Assembly: GCA_938048735.1 (NCBI GenBank)
Contig: CALIUM010000009.1
Span: 23,047-87,046 of the forward strand
From: an uncultured archaeon
Lineage (GTDB): Archaea > Thermoproteota > Bathyarchaeia > TCS64
Reading direction: 5' to 3'
Length of the DNA: 64,000 bases
Both the position numbers and the translations under genes were made by a program. Position 1 is the stretch's first letter, and each line of letters begins with the position of its first letter. Below, one piece after another: positions 1-10,577 of the stretch. The notes beneath the pieces are model-generated. The model saw only the letters and a list, made by a program, of their open reading frames with translations. It made no database searches and was not told where the DNA came from.

Positions 1-260
1 ATAGAAAGTCTCAGAAGCTTCAAGCTAAATATCACGAAAAAGAGAAAAGCCGAATGGACAACTGTTAGAGTGCCCAAAATGTGAATGGAGAATGAATAGG
101 CATTTGAATGCCGCTATTGACATACACAGGATTGGCACGGTTAGGTTCGCCGTAGACAGCCCCTCTCATGTGGCCGCGAGCCGATCCGTAAACAAGGCGA
201 TGAGCATGAGGGGGGAAGATGCTCTCACCACTCGATACTCGAGGGTGCACCAGAATCACC
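1..260 (+). pseudogene. C-terminal remnant of an IS200/IS605 TnpB (OrfB)-like protein
   Basis: Frame of ORF 92..379 read upstream gives LLECPKCEWRMNRHLNAAIDIHR, resembling the TnpB C-terminal CxxC...NRxLNAAxNI motif; a stop lies just upstream (~26-28) and no catalytic domain is in the window. Confidence 0.5.
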
Positions 261-583
261 TATCCAGACTAATTTCGAAAATTCAGATTCTTGCTTACGA
301 CCCAGTTTTTTTATTGGCTATTTGGAATTATTACGGATTCGTCAAGAAGGCTTATGATCTGAACTCTCATGTTTCCTAAAACTAGGTGGCAGGGCTCCTA
401 AGCAAGATAGGAGATTGCGGCGCGATCTCAAAAGGTTTATTAGAGGGTTAAAGGGCTCAAATGATGCAAAACCAAGTTTAGACGACTTTTAGTCGGATGA
501 AAATGGTTAGCAGGGGGAGTCGGGTTTAGATAATATGGGATTAGCCACCATCGATCAAAGCTACTTCAAAAAGGTGAGGGGGC

Positions 584-3500
584 TTGAGCCTCACAAGTGA
601 GGATCTCTGGGAGGTCATGAAGGCATTCTTCGTCGAGGAAGGGCTTGTGAACCAGCACCTAAGGAGCTATAACGAGTTCATCGACAGAACCCTCCAAGAG
701 GTGATCGATGAGATAGGAGGCATAACGATCGAGGTTCCAGGCCACACCTACAACATAAGGTTCGGCTCTATAAAGGTTGGGGATCCAAGGATCGTTGAGG
801 TCGATGGAACAATACGGAGCATATACCCCAGGGAAGCGAGGATAAGGAACATGACCTACTCGGCCCCCCTTTACCTGGAGACATTCCTCGACCACAATGG
901 CGAGAACTCGAGTGAGGTTGTTAATATAGGCGACCTCCCCATCATGGTGAAATCCCGCCTCTGCCCCCTCTCAAAGCTCTCGCCAGAAGAGCTTCTAAGG
1001 ATTGGGGAGGATCCCGATGAGGCTGGGGGATACTTCATCATAAATGGCTCCGAGAGGGTGATAGTGGCCCTTGAGGATCTAGCCCCCAACAGGGTCCTCG
1101 TCGAGATAGATAACCGGGGCTCTAGACCGGTCTATAGGGGGAAGGTTTTCTCGACCACCGTCGGCTTCAGGGCCCGTATAGATATGGCTCTCAAGGCCAA
1201 GGGGGACATGGTTGTCTCGATACCCGGCGTCCCTGTCCCCATACCCTTCGTGGTCTTGATGAGGGCTCTGGGCGTGGAGACGGACAGGGAGATCGCCAAC
1301 CTAGTCTCACTAGATGAGGAGATTCTGAAGGAGCTGGAGCCCTCCTTTAGGGAGGCTAGCAACATCGAGACCGTTGAGGACGCGATCCTTTACATTGGTA
1401 ACAGGGTGGCCTTCGGACAGGTCAAGGAGTTCAGGATTGAGAGGGCGGAGGCAATACTCGACCTCAACCTTCTTCCCCATATTGGGAGGGAGAAGAAGGA
1501 TCGGTTCGAGAAGGCCATATTCCTCGGGGAGATGGCCTCCAGGATCATTGAACTCAAGCTTGGGAGGCGTGGGGAGGATGATAAGGATCATCTCAAGAAC
1601 AAGAGGGTTAGGCTCTCCGGGCCCCTGCTGGCTGAACTCTTCAGGAGCACCTTCTGGAGCCTCTATCGAGATATGCGATACCAGCTGAGGAGGATGAGCG
1701 GGAGGAGGAAGGGGGTCCTCATCTCGGCAGCTGTGAGGCCAGGGATCATAACCAGCAGGATCCAGCACGCCCTTGCAACGGGGAACTGGAGGAGGGGCAG
1801 GGTTGGGATGACCCAGCTTCTGGATAGGACTACGACCATCTCTGCCTTGAGCCACCTAAGGCGCCTCCAATCCCCCCTCAGCAGGAGTCAGCCGAACTTC
1901 GAGGCTAGGGATCTCCACTCAACCCATTGGGGGAGGCTCTGTCCCAACGAGACCCCTGAGGGGGCGAACTGCGGCCTCGTCAAGAACCTAGCCCTTATGT
2001 CCAGCATCTCGATGGGGACTGATCCAGAGAAGGTTAAGAGGGCTCTATTACATCTCGGTGTAATTCCGGCGAGGATAGCCGACGATGAGACCAGGTTTAG
2101 GGGTGCGAAGGTTTTTGTTGAGGGCTACCTCCTAGGCTACTCTCTAAACCCACTCGAGCTCGTCGAGACCATTAGGGAGATGCGTAGGGGTGGAGAGATA
2201 AGCGGGGAGGTGAACATAGCCTATTACGACGACCTGAACGAGATATATGTCAACTGCGACGACGGGCGCATCAGGAGGCCTCTAATAATAGTGAGGGATG
2301 GTAAACCCCTCCTGAAGGCCAGACACGTAAGGAATATCCAACTGGGGCGATGGAAGTGGAGCGATCTCATCAGGGAGGGGATTATTGAGTACCTAGACGC
2401 TGAGGAGGAGGAGAACGCCTATATCGCCCTAGACCAGAGCCAGTTAACAGAGCAGCATACACACCTGGAAATATGCAGCTATACTATTCTGGGCGTGACG
2501 GCGTCTCTAATCCCATACGCGGAGCATAACCAGTCCCCAAGAAACACCTACCACTCGGCGATGGCCAAGCAAGCGGCGGGCCTCTACGCAGTCAACTACA
2601 GGGACAGGACCGACACGAGGGGGCATGTGCTCCACTATCCCCAGAAGCCCTTGACCAGGACCAAGCCCATGGAGGTTATAGGTTACGAGAGGAGGCCGTC
2701 GGGCCAGAACTTTGTGGTCGCCGTCCTCAGCTCCAATGGGTATAACATGGAGGACGCCATCATCTTCAACAAGTCCAGCATTGAAAGGGGTCTCGGCCAC
2801 TCAACCTTCTACAGGATATACAAGGCCGAGTGCAAGAAGTACCTAGGTGGGGCCGAGGATAAGCTGACCAAGCCGGAGCCCGGGATAAGGGGATATCACG
2901 GAGCCGAGGCCTACAGGCTGCTGGAGGATGACGGGATAATCTCAGTAGAGTCGGAGATCAGGGGAGGCGACATCCTGATCGGGAGGATAAGCCCCCCCAG
3001 GTTCATAGAGGAGTACCGCGGATTCGAGGTTGGGGGACCCCAGCTCAGAGACACGTCAATAGGGGTTAGGCCCACAGAGGAGGGCGTCGTCGACACCGTC
3101 TTCGTCGCGAAGGATGCCGAGGGCGCCCACCTCGTGAAGGTGAAGGTACGAAGCCACAGGATACCAGAGCTTGGGGACAAGTTCGTCTCCCGCCACGGCC
3201 AGAAGGGGGTTATAGGGATGATAGTCCCCCAGGAGGATATGCCCTTCAGCGTCCACGGTATAATCCCCGACATCATCATAAACCCCCACGCTTTCCCCTC
3301 CAGGATGACCATCGGCCAGTTCATAGAATCCATAGCTGGTAAGGTCGCAGCCCTGAGGGGAAAGGAGGTCGACGGAACCCCCTTCGACAACGAGAACACC
3401 ACCACCCTCAAAGAGGCCCTCAGGGCCTTGGGCTTCCAGCCAAGCGGGAGAGAGGAGATGTACGACGGGATAAGCGGTAGGAGGTTCGACGCCGACATCT

Positions 3501-3910
3501 TCATAGGGATAGTCTACTACCAGAAGCTCCACCACATGGTCATAGATAAGATCCACGCCAGGGCAAGGGGGCAGGTCCAGATGCTGACGAGGCAGCCGAC
3601 AGAGGGGAGGTCTAGAGGTGGAGGCCTGAGGTTCGGAGAGATGGAAAGAGACTGCCTAGTTGGACATGGGGCAGCGATGCTCCTCAAGGACAGGCTTTTA
3701 GAGGAGTCCGACGCCTATACAATATACCTCTGCAGGAGATGTGGGAAGCTGGCATACTACGACATAAGGCAGAGGAGATATGTGTGCCCCATATGCGGGG
3801 AAAAGGGTCTGATCGAACAGTTGACGGTCTCATACGCCTTCAAGCTACTACTACAGGAGCTCCAGAGCCTCTGCATATCTCCAACCCTCGAGGTCAGTAA
3901 GGAGGTTTAA
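584..3910 (+). CDS. rpoB: DNA-directed RNA polymerase subunit B (unsplit B''+B')
   Basis: 1108 aa; ETPEGANCGLVKNLALM, GDKFVSRHGQKGVIG, C-terminal CRRCGKLAYYD...CPICGEKG zinc motif. Confidence 0.97.
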   Translation: MSLTSEDLWEVMKAFFVEEGLVNQHLRSYNEFIDRTLQEVIDEIGGITIEVPGHTYNIRFGSIKVGDPRIVEVDGTIRSIYPREARIRNMTYSAPLYLETFLDHNGENSSEVVNIGDLPIMVKSRLCPLSKLSPEELLRIGEDPDEAGGYFIINGSERVIVALEDLAPNRVLVEIDNRGSRPVYRGKVFSTTVGFRARIDMALKAKGDMVVSIPGVPVPIPFVVLMRALGVETDREIANLVSLDEEILKELEPSFREASNIETVEDAILYIGNRVAFGQVKEFRIERAEAILDLNLLPHIGREKKDRFEKAIFLGEMASRIIELKLGRRGEDDKDHLKNKRVRLSGPLLAELFRSTFWSLYRDMRYQLRRMSGRRKGVLISAAVRPGIITSRIQHALATGNWRRGRVGMTQLLDRTTTISALSHLRRLQSPLSRSQPNFEARDLHSTHWGRLCPNETPEGANCGLVKNLALMSSISMGTDPEKVKRALLHLGVIPARIADDETRFRGAKVFVEGYLLGYSLNPLELVETIREMRRGGEISGEVNIAYYDDLNEIYVNCDDGRIRRPLIIVRDGKPLLKARHVRNIQLGRWKWSDLIREGIIEYLDAEEEENAYIALDQSQLTEQHTHLEICSYTILGVTASLIPYAEHNQSPRNTYHSAMAKQAAGLYAVNYRDRTDTRGHVLHYPQKPLTRTKPMEVIGYERRPSGQNFVVAVLSSNGYNMEDAIIFNKSSIERGLGHSTFYRIYKAECKKYLGGAEDKLTKPEPGIRGYHGAEAYRLLEDDGIISVESEIRGGDILIGRISPPRFIEEYRGFEVGGPQLRDTSIGVRPTEEGVVDTVFVAKDAEGAHLVKVKVRSHRIPELGDKFVSRHGQKGVIGMIVPQEDMPFSVHGIIPDIIINPHAFPSRMTIGQFIESIAGKVAALRGKEVDGTPFDNENTTTLKEALRALGFQPSGREEMYDGISGRRFDADIFIGIVYYQKLHHMVIDKIHARARGQVQMLTRQPTEGRSRGGGLRFGEMERDCLVGHGAAMLLKDRLLEESDAYTIYLCRRCGKLAYYDIRQRRYVCPICGEKGLIEQLTVSYAFKLLLQELQSLCISPTLEVSKEV

Positions 3911-3912
3911 TT

Positions 3913-6900
3913 TTGAAGGCCCTCAACGCGATAAGGTTCGGCATTCTCTCCCCTGACGAGATAAGGAGGCTATCGGTCGTAGAGATACAGACACCCGAGA
4001 CATACGACGAGGACGGGGCTCCCATCTCTGGAGGCCTCATGGACGGGAGGCTTGGGACACTTGAGCCCCGCCAGCGATGCAGGACATGCGGCAACACATC
4101 CCTCAACTGTCCGGGGCACTTCGGGCACATAGAGCTCGCTGTCCCCGTGATACACGTCGAGTTCGCGAAGTACATTCACAGACTCTTACTCGCGACATGC
4201 AGAAGCTGTGGGAGGATACTACTGCCAGATGATGAGATAGCTGAGCTGACGGAGAAACTAGAGGAGGAGAGAAGCCTATTCGGTAAGGTTAGCGAGGAGA
4301 TAATCCTCGAGGTCTTGAGGAGGGCGAAGAAGTACAAGAGGGGGAGGCAATGTCCTCACTGCGGAGCTAGGCAGAAGAACGTGAAGTTCCTCAAACCCAC
4401 CACCTTCTATGAGGTTGAGGGCGAGGAAGAGGAAGGTGATGAGGAAGCAGCCCCTGAGGGCGTAAGCCAGAGGCTCACGCCAAGCATGATAAGGGAGTGG
4501 CTTGAGAGGATAAAGGATGAGGATCTGCCCCTCCTCGGCTTCGAACCCTCCATAGCGAGGCCAGAGTGGATGGTGCTACAGGTGCTCCCAGTCCCACCGG
4601 TTGATGTCCGCCCCAGCATCATCCTCGAGTCTGGAATAAGGGCTGAAGATGACCTCACCCACAAGTTGGTGGACATAATAAGGATAAACCAGAGGCTGAG
4701 GGAGAACATAGAGGCCGGAGCCCCCACGCTCATAATAGAGGACCTCTCAGAGCTCCTCCAGTACCATGTGACAACGTACTTGGATAACGAGGTTTCAGGC
4801 ATCCCTCCAGCTCGCCACAGGTCCGGGAGGCCCCTCAAGAGCCTAGCCCAGAGGCTAAAGGGCAAGGAGGGAAGGTTTAGGGGTAACCTCTCGGGGAAGA
4901 GGGTGGATTACTCAGCCAGGACGGTCATCTCCCCCGATCCAAACCTAGACATCAACGAGGTGGGTGTACCAGTTCATATAGCCACACGCCTAACGGTCCC
5001 TGAGACGGTCACGGAGAGGAATATAGAGGAGATGAGGAGGCTGATTATCAACGGCCCCTACAAGCATCCGGGAGCCCTCTACATCATCAGGCCAGATGGG
5101 AAGCGTGTAAGGCTGGAGTTTGTTGCCGATCGTGAGAAGGTGGCGGCAGCAATAGAGCCGGGCTTCATCGTCGAGAGGCATCTTAGAGATGGTGATATAG
5201 CCCTCTTCAACAGGCAGCCCAGCCTCCACAGGATGAGCATCATGGCCCACAGGGTTAAGGTCCTCCCATACAAGACCTTCAGGCTCCACCTAGCGGTATG
5301 TGCACCTTACAACGCTGATTTTGACGGAGACGAGATGAACCTCCACATCCCACAGAGCAAGGAGGCCCAGGCCGAGGCCCTCTTCCTGATGCAGGTGCAG
5401 GACCAGATTCTATCACCCAGATATGGAGCACCTATAATAGGGGCCTCCAGGGACTTCATAACCGGGGCCTACCTCCTCACGAGGAAGGGTACATTGCTCA
5501 CAAGCGAGGAGGTGGGAAGGCTCCTCACAGCGGCTGGTTACAGGGGGGCTATCCCCGAACCCACGGTCAGCGACCCCGAGCCATTATGGTCCGGGAAGGC
5601 CATCTTCAGCCTCTTCCTACCAAAGGACTTCAACTTCGTCTCTAGGGCGAGCATCTGCCGCCACTGTCCAACCTGTGAGCAGGAGAGATGCCCATACGAC
5701 GCCTATGTCATTATAAGGCAAGGCCACCTCATCACGGGTGTCATAGATAAAAATAGCATAGGAGGGGAGATCCCTGAGACCATATTCCACAGGATCGTGA
5801 AGGATTATGGAACCGATGTGGGGCACCAGTTCTTGAACTCCATCTGCCGCCTCCTCAACGAGTTCATGTCGATAAGGGGCTTCACCTACGCCCTAGATGA
5901 GCTCGAGATCGGTGAGAGGGAGAGGAGGGAGATAAGCAAGGTGATGAAACAGATGGAGAGGAGCGTCCAGGAACTCATCGAGGAGTTCAGGATGGGGAAG
6001 CTGAGAAGGCTTCCAGGGCAGACCATGGAGGAGTCCTTCGAGATCCAGGTTATGAACGAGCTCTCAAAGGCCAGGGATGAGGCTGGGGAAGTCGTGGAGG
6101 AGGGCCTAGGAGAGGAGAACTCTGGGATTATAATGACAAGGACTGGAGCTAGAGGCTCAAGCCTAAACCTTGGGCAGATGATGGGCTCGCTGGGGCAGCA
6201 GGCGATAAGGGGTAAGAGGATAATGAGGGGCTACGCGAACAGAACCCTGCCCCACTTCAGGAAGGGGGATCCATCACCCCAAGCCAGGGGCTTCATATAC
6301 AGCTGCTACAGGGACGGGCTCAACCCCATCGAGTTCTTCTTCCATGCCATGGGGGGAAGGGAGGGGCTGGTCGACACCGCCGTTAGAACCCAGCAGAGCG
6401 GGTATATGCAGCGCCGCCTAATAAACGCCCTCGAACATCTAAGGGTCGAGTACGACGGTACCGTCAGGGACTCCCTTGGTAACATAATAGAGTTCAGGTA
6501 TGGCGAGGACGGCGTAGATCCAGCTAAGAGCGACCACGGAAAGGCTGTTAACATAGAGCAGCTCATAGAGAGGGTAAAGATATCCATGGAGGGCGGAGAG
6601 CCCGCCTCTAAGGATTACATCGAGGCCAGGCTGAAGGATGTTGAAGGGAGGCTAACCCCGAGCCTCATAGAGGACCTGAAGAGGAGATTACCGGCCTCTG
6701 GATTGAGCAGGGAGGGGGTGGAGGAGGTCCTTAATGCGGCGCTAAGAAACTACGACTTCAGCCTGGTGGAGGCGGGGGAGGCCGTAGGAACCATAGCCGC
6801 CCAGTCCATAGGTGAGCCCGGAACCCAGATGACCCTCCGAACCTTCCACTACGCAGGAGTAGCAGAGCTAAATGTAACCCTCGGCCTGCCAAGGCTTATT

Positions 6901-7761
6901 GAGCTTGTCGATGCAAGAAGGGTTCCCTCCACCCCAGTTATGACCATTTATCTCGATGAAAGGCATAGGAAGAATCCTGAGAAGGCAAGAGAGGTGGCTC
7001 AGAGGTTAACCTACACGGTCATGGGCGACATCATCAGAAGTCTAAACATCGATGTGAAGAGGGATGTCATGGAGATAACTTTCGATCCCTCGAAGATGGA
7101 GGATCTTGGGGTCAGCCAAATGGAGTTGGAGGCAGCCCTTCGTAGGATGGAGAGGGAGCTGGGAAAGGCCGAAAAAATGGATGAATACACATACAATGTC
7201 AAGCTCTCAAAGAAGGCTCCGGACCCCGAGAGGCTGATGGAGAAGCCGGTTAAGGGGGTTCCCCAGATAAAGAGGGCTCTAACCATATTCGAGGGGGATG
7301 AATGGGTTATAAGAACCGACGGATCCAGCCTTAAGGACGTCTTAAACATCGAGGGTGTAGACCCCCTGAGAACCACAACAAACGACATACATGAGATCGC
7401 CGAGGTCCTAGGCATAGAGGCGGCGAGGAACGCTCTTATAAGGGAGGCCCATAACGTCCTGGAGGAGCAGGGTCTAGACGTGGATATAAGGCATGTGATG
7501 CTCGTAGCCGATATAATGACCAACTCAGGAGAGGTTCAGCAGATAGGTAGGCACGGGATAAGCGGAGAGAAGAGCAGCGTCCTCGCGAGGGCTGCCTTCG
7601 AACTCACTGTCCAGCACCTAGTCAACGCCGCCGTTAAGGGCGAGAGAGACCCCCTAAAAGGGGTTGTGGAGAACATCATCGTAGGGCAGTCCATGCCCAT
7701 AGGAACCGGGAGCGTGGAGCTCTTCATGACCATGGGAGGGGGGCATAATGAGCGTAAGTGA
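3913..7761 (+). CDS. rpoA: DNA-directed RNA polymerase subunit A, A' and A'' fused
   Basis: 1282 aa; NADFDGDEMNLHIPQS catalytic motif plus A'' motifs GEPGTQMTLRTFHYAGVAELNVTLGLPRLIELVDAR in one frame. Confidence 0.96.
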   Translation: MKALNAIRFGILSPDEIRRLSVVEIQTPETYDEDGAPISGGLMDGRLGTLEPRQRCRTCGNTSLNCPGHFGHIELAVPVIHVEFAKYIHRLLLATCRSCGRILLPDDEIAELTEKLEEERSLFGKVSEEIILEVLRRAKKYKRGRQCPHCGARQKNVKFLKPTTFYEVEGEEEEGDEEAAPEGVSQRLTPSMIREWLERIKDEDLPLLGFEPSIARPEWMVLQVLPVPPVDVRPSIILESGIRAEDDLTHKLVDIIRINQRLRENIEAGAPTLIIEDLSELLQYHVTTYLDNEVSGIPPARHRSGRPLKSLAQRLKGKEGRFRGNLSGKRVDYSARTVISPDPNLDINEVGVPVHIATRLTVPETVTERNIEEMRRLIINGPYKHPGALYIIRPDGKRVRLEFVADREKVAAAIEPGFIVERHLRDGDIALFNRQPSLHRMSIMAHRVKVLPYKTFRLHLAVCAPYNADFDGDEMNLHIPQSKEAQAEALFLMQVQDQILSPRYGAPIIGASRDFITGAYLLTRKGTLLTSEEVGRLLTAAGYRGAIPEPTVSDPEPLWSGKAIFSLFLPKDFNFVSRASICRHCPTCEQERCPYDAYVIIRQGHLITGVIDKNSIGGEIPETIFHRIVKDYGTDVGHQFLNSICRLLNEFMSIRGFTYALDELEIGERERREISKVMKQMERSVQELIEEFRMGKLRRLPGQTMEESFEIQVMNELSKARDEAGEVVEEGLGEENSGIIMTRTGARGSSLNLGQMMGSLGQQAIRGKRIMRGYANRTLPHFRKGDPSPQARGFIYSCYRDGLNPIEFFFHAMGGREGLVDTAVRTQQSGYMQRRLINALEHLRVEYDGTVRDSLGNIIEFRYGEDGVDPAKSDHGKAVNIEQLIERVKISMEGGEPASKDYIEARLKDVEGRLTPSLIEDLKRRLPASGLSREGVEEVLNAALRNYDFSLVEAGEAVGTIAAQSIGEPGTQMTLRTFHYAGVAELNVTLGLPRLIELVDARRVPSTPVMTIYLDERHRKNPEKAREVAQRLTYTVMGDIIRSLNIDVKRDVMEITFDPSKMEDLGVSQMELEAALRRMERELGKAEKMDEYTYNVKLSKKAPDPERLMEKPVKGVPQIKRALTIFEGDEWVIRTDGSSLKDVLNIEGVDPLRTTTNDIHEIAEVLGIEAARNALIREAHNVLEEQGLDVDIRHVMLVADIMTNSGEVQQIGRHGISGEKSSVLARAAFELTVQHLVNAAVKGERDPLKGVVENIIVGQSMPIGTGSVELFMTMGGGHNERK

Positions 7762-8059
7762 TCAGGAACTCAGGATGGCCATATCCACAGGAAAGGTATA
7801 TTTTGGGTCGAAGATGGCTCTTAGAGAGGTCCGCCGGGGTAGAGCCAAGATGTTAATATTATCCTCAAACTGCCCGGCTGATATAGCTGAAAGATTAACA
7901 GAGTTCGGGGCCATATCCGGGATTCCCGTTATAAGGCATATGAGGACGAGCATAGACCTAGGCGCTCTCTGCGGCAAACCCTTCCCGGTATCAGCAATAG
8001 TTATAAATGAACCCGGCGACTCAAGAATATTAAGCATGGTGAAGGTGGCTGATGCTTAG
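7748..8059 (+). CDS. rpl30e: Ribosomal protein L30e
   Basis: 103 aa L7Ae/L30e-like sequence; position directly after rpoA. Confidence 0.85.
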   Translation: MSVSDQELRMAISTGKVYFGSKMALREVRRGRAKMLILSSNCPADIAERLTEFGAISGIPVIRHMRTSIDLGALCGKPFPVSAIVINEPGDSRILSMVKVADA

Positions 8060-8489
8060 CAACATAAGGATAACAGAGAACGAGATGAAATATATAGCTC
8101 TCCTCGAGAACATGACTGGAGCTACAGTTCTAGACTGTATAATCGACGAGGAGGCTGACACCGTCATATTCGCCGTGAAGAAGGGTGATATAGGCCTAGT
8201 TGTAGGAAGAGGAGGAGAAAAGATCAGACGTTTCCGGAAGCTTATAAACAAGAATGTAGAAGTCTTCGAGTATATAGAAAACCCCGAGAAGTTCATAAGG
8301 AACGCGTTGAAGCCAGCTAGAGTTAAGGATCTGAGGCTTATTGATAAAGTTAATGGAGGAAAGATCGCCATGGTCAACGTAGAGACAAAGGATAAGGGTA
8401 TAGCCATAGGAAAAAACGGTCAGAACATTAAGAGGATAAGATTAATGGCCAAACGATACTTCAACCTCGAAAACATAATAATAAACTAG
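8052..8489 (+). CDS. nusA: NusA-like KH-domain transcription factor
   Basis: KH motifs GLVVGRGGEKIRRFRKL and GIAIGKNGQNIKRIR; canonical position after L30e. Confidence 0.9.
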   Translation: MLSNIRITENEMKYIALLENMTGATVLDCIIDEEADTVIFAVKKGDIGLVVGRGGEKIRRFRKLINKNVEVFEYIENPEKFIRNALKPARVKDLRLIDKVNGGKIAMVNVETKDKGIAIGKNGQNIKRIRLMAKRYFNLENIIIN

Positions 8490-8628
8490 AATATTTAGTA
8501 ATGTTTTCTTTTATCATAAAACTACATGAAAAATGAGCGAAAATTATAATATAAATGAAAAATTTTTCACCAAAGGTTAAAACAGAAGCTTAAATATACA
8601 GTGAATATGTTAATTAAATAACTTATGA

Positions 8629-8937
8629 TTATCTTATCTCCATTTCCACGTACACTTCGTTAGGCACCCTTATCCTCATTATACTTCTCATCACGCGCTC
8701 CCTTGCGTCTATCTCAATGAATCTCTTATGTATTCTCATCTCATACTTATCCCAGGTCTTGCTCCCATCTCCGCAAGGTGTCCTCCGGACTGGGACCACA
8801 AGCCTCTTCGTGGGTAGGGGAACCGGTCCAACCATTTTAACCCCTATCTTCTCCGCTATTCCCTTAATCTCGCTGCAGACGGCCTCGAGCTTATCCTTGT
8901 CGGTGCTCGTCAGCTTTATCCTTGCCATCCTAGCCAT
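8629..8937 (-). CDS. rps10: Ribosomal protein S10
   Basis: 102 aa; ARIKLTSTDKDKLEAVCSEIKGIAEKIGVKMVGPVPLPTKRL...YEMRIHKRFIEIDA. Confidence 0.95.
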   Translation of the reverse strand: MARMARIKLTSTDKDKLEAVCSEIKGIAEKIGVKMVGPVPLPTKRLVVPVRRTPCGDGSKTWDKYEMRIHKRFIEIDARERVMRSIMRIRVPNEVYVEMEIR

Positions 8938-8960
8938 ATCGCCACCCTCCCCCGTCTGGG

Positions 8961-8984
8961 GGAAGGCTTTGATTTAAGCCTTCC
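8961..8984. other. Inverted repeat in the EF-1A to S10 intergenic gap
   Basis: GGAAGGCTT TGATTT AAGCCTTCC, perfect 9-bp stem with 6-nt loop. Confidence 0.7.
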
Positions 8985-9003
8985 GCCGAACCCGAGGGTA
9001 ACC

Positions 9004-10302
9004 CTACTCCTCTATCTCTAGGACAATCCCCGCCCCAATAGTGGTTCCCATGTCCCTTATGGCGAATCTCCCTAACTGTGGGAAGTCCTTGAAGACCTCC
9101 ATAGCAACCGGGCGAAGGGGCTCGAACCTCACGATCGCAGCATCCCCAGTCCTGAGGTAGGCTGGGTTCTTCTCTATCACCTGTCCCGTCCTGGGGTCAA
9201 GCTTCTCCAGGAGTTCCGCGAATCTCACCGCTACCTGTGCTGTGTGTATATGGAGCACCGGGGTGTAACCCTGCGCTATAGCTGTTGGGTGGTAGATTAT
9301 GAAGATCCTTCCCCTGAAGGACTTCTTGCACACTCTTGGGGGGTTATCCGGATAGCCTGCCACATCCCCTCTGTCTATCTGGTCCCTCGTTATCCCCTTC
9401 ACATTGAATCCGATGTTGTCTCCTGGTACCGCCTCAGGTATCCTGACATAATGGGTCTCTATGGATTTGACCTCTCCCTGGACATTCGCTGGCATAAACA
9501 CCACGGTCTTGTCAACCTTCAGGACTCCCGTCTCCACGCGTCCTACAGGCACTGTTCCTACACCTCTAATTGAATATACCTCCTGGACAGGTATTCTAAG
9601 GGGTTTGTCGATAGGTTTCTCTGGAACCTGTAGGGTATCCATCGCCTCGAAGAGCGTCGGCCCCTTGTACCAAGGCATGTTCGGGCTTGGCTTCACGAGG
9701 TTGTCCCCAGTCCATCCCGAGATGGGAACGAAGTGGATCTTGCTGACGTCGTATCCGACCATCCTAAGGAGCCTTGAAACGCCGTCCTTAACCTCATCAT
9801 ACCTCTGCTTACTCCAGTTAACCGTCTGGTCATCCATCTTATTTATGGCAACAACGATCTGATCTACACCCAAGGTCTTGGCCAGGAAGGCGTGCTCCCT
9901 AGTCTGGCCTCCTGGGTTTATCCCAGCCTCGTACTCCCCCCTCTTAGCGGATACGAAGAGGATGGCTGCATCAGCCTGGCTTGCTCCTGTCACCATGTTC
10001 TTGACGAAGTCCCTATGCCCCGGGGCATCTATCACCGTGAAGAAGTACTTGGGAGACTCAAGCTTATAGAAGGCCAGGTCTATAGTGAGGCCCCTCTCCC
10101 TCTCCTCCTTAAGCCTATCTAGGACCCATGCGTACTTAAAGGACTCCTTCCCCATGGCTTTGGCCTCGGCCTCATACTGTTCTATGACCTTCTGGCTTAT
10201 AGCTCCTGTTTCGTAGAATAGGTGCCCTATCGAGGTGCTCTTCCCGTGATCTACGTGTCCTATGATGATCAGGTTGAGGTGGGGCTTCTCCTTACCACTC
10301 AT
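9004..10302 (-). CDS. tuf: Translation elongation factor 1-alpha
   Basis: 432 aa; GHVDHGKST, DAPGHRDFVKNM, NKMD motifs. Confidence 0.97.
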   Translation of the reverse strand: MSGKEKPHLNLIIIGHVDHGKSTSIGHLFYETGAISQKVIEQYEAEAKAMGKESFKYAWVLDRLKEERERGLTIDLAFYKLESPKYFFTVIDAPGHRDFVKNMVTGASQADAAILFVSAKRGEYEAGINPGGQTREHAFLAKTLGVDQIVVAINKMDDQTVNWSKQRYDEVKDGVSRLLRMVGYDVSKIHFVPISGWTGDNLVKPSPNMPWYKGPTLFEAMDTLQVPEKPIDKPLRIPVQEVYSIRGVGTVPVGRVETGVLKVDKTVVFMPANVQGEVKSIETHYVRIPEAVPGDNIGFNVKGITRDQIDRGDVAGYPDNPPRVCKKSFRGRIFIIYHPTAIAQGYTPVLHIHTAQVAVRFAELLEKLDPRTGQVIEKNPAYLRTGDAAIVRFEPLRPVAMEVFKDFPQLGRFAIRDMGTTIGAGIVLEIEE

Positions 10303-10577
10303 TCTCCAAACCTCCTAAACACAGAGACTAAGAAGCCCCTTAAAAAAGATAACTCTTTCCACGCGGGTTTAACCCCAAAACCTCTTTAAATCTTCTTATA
10401 AGCGTTTAGGGCTTCATGGCGATTCTACATGACCGTTTAAATAGGTCTCATCAAACTCCAAACGAAGGGACAGAAAGGGTTCCCAAAAAATGGTCCTGAC
10501 CGTGGCTTAAATTGGCCGTGACCGCATGTGGCGCGTAACATTTAAACAGTGGGTTGTATCACTTTTGGGCGGTCAAG

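Noticed and set aside
1310-1855. Long minus-strand ORF (181 aa) inside rpoB, and other long antisense ORFs such as 2911..3504 and 15235..15861
   Set aside because: Antisense to strongly conserved coding sequence; Pro/Ser/Leu-rich shadow translations with no recognisable domain
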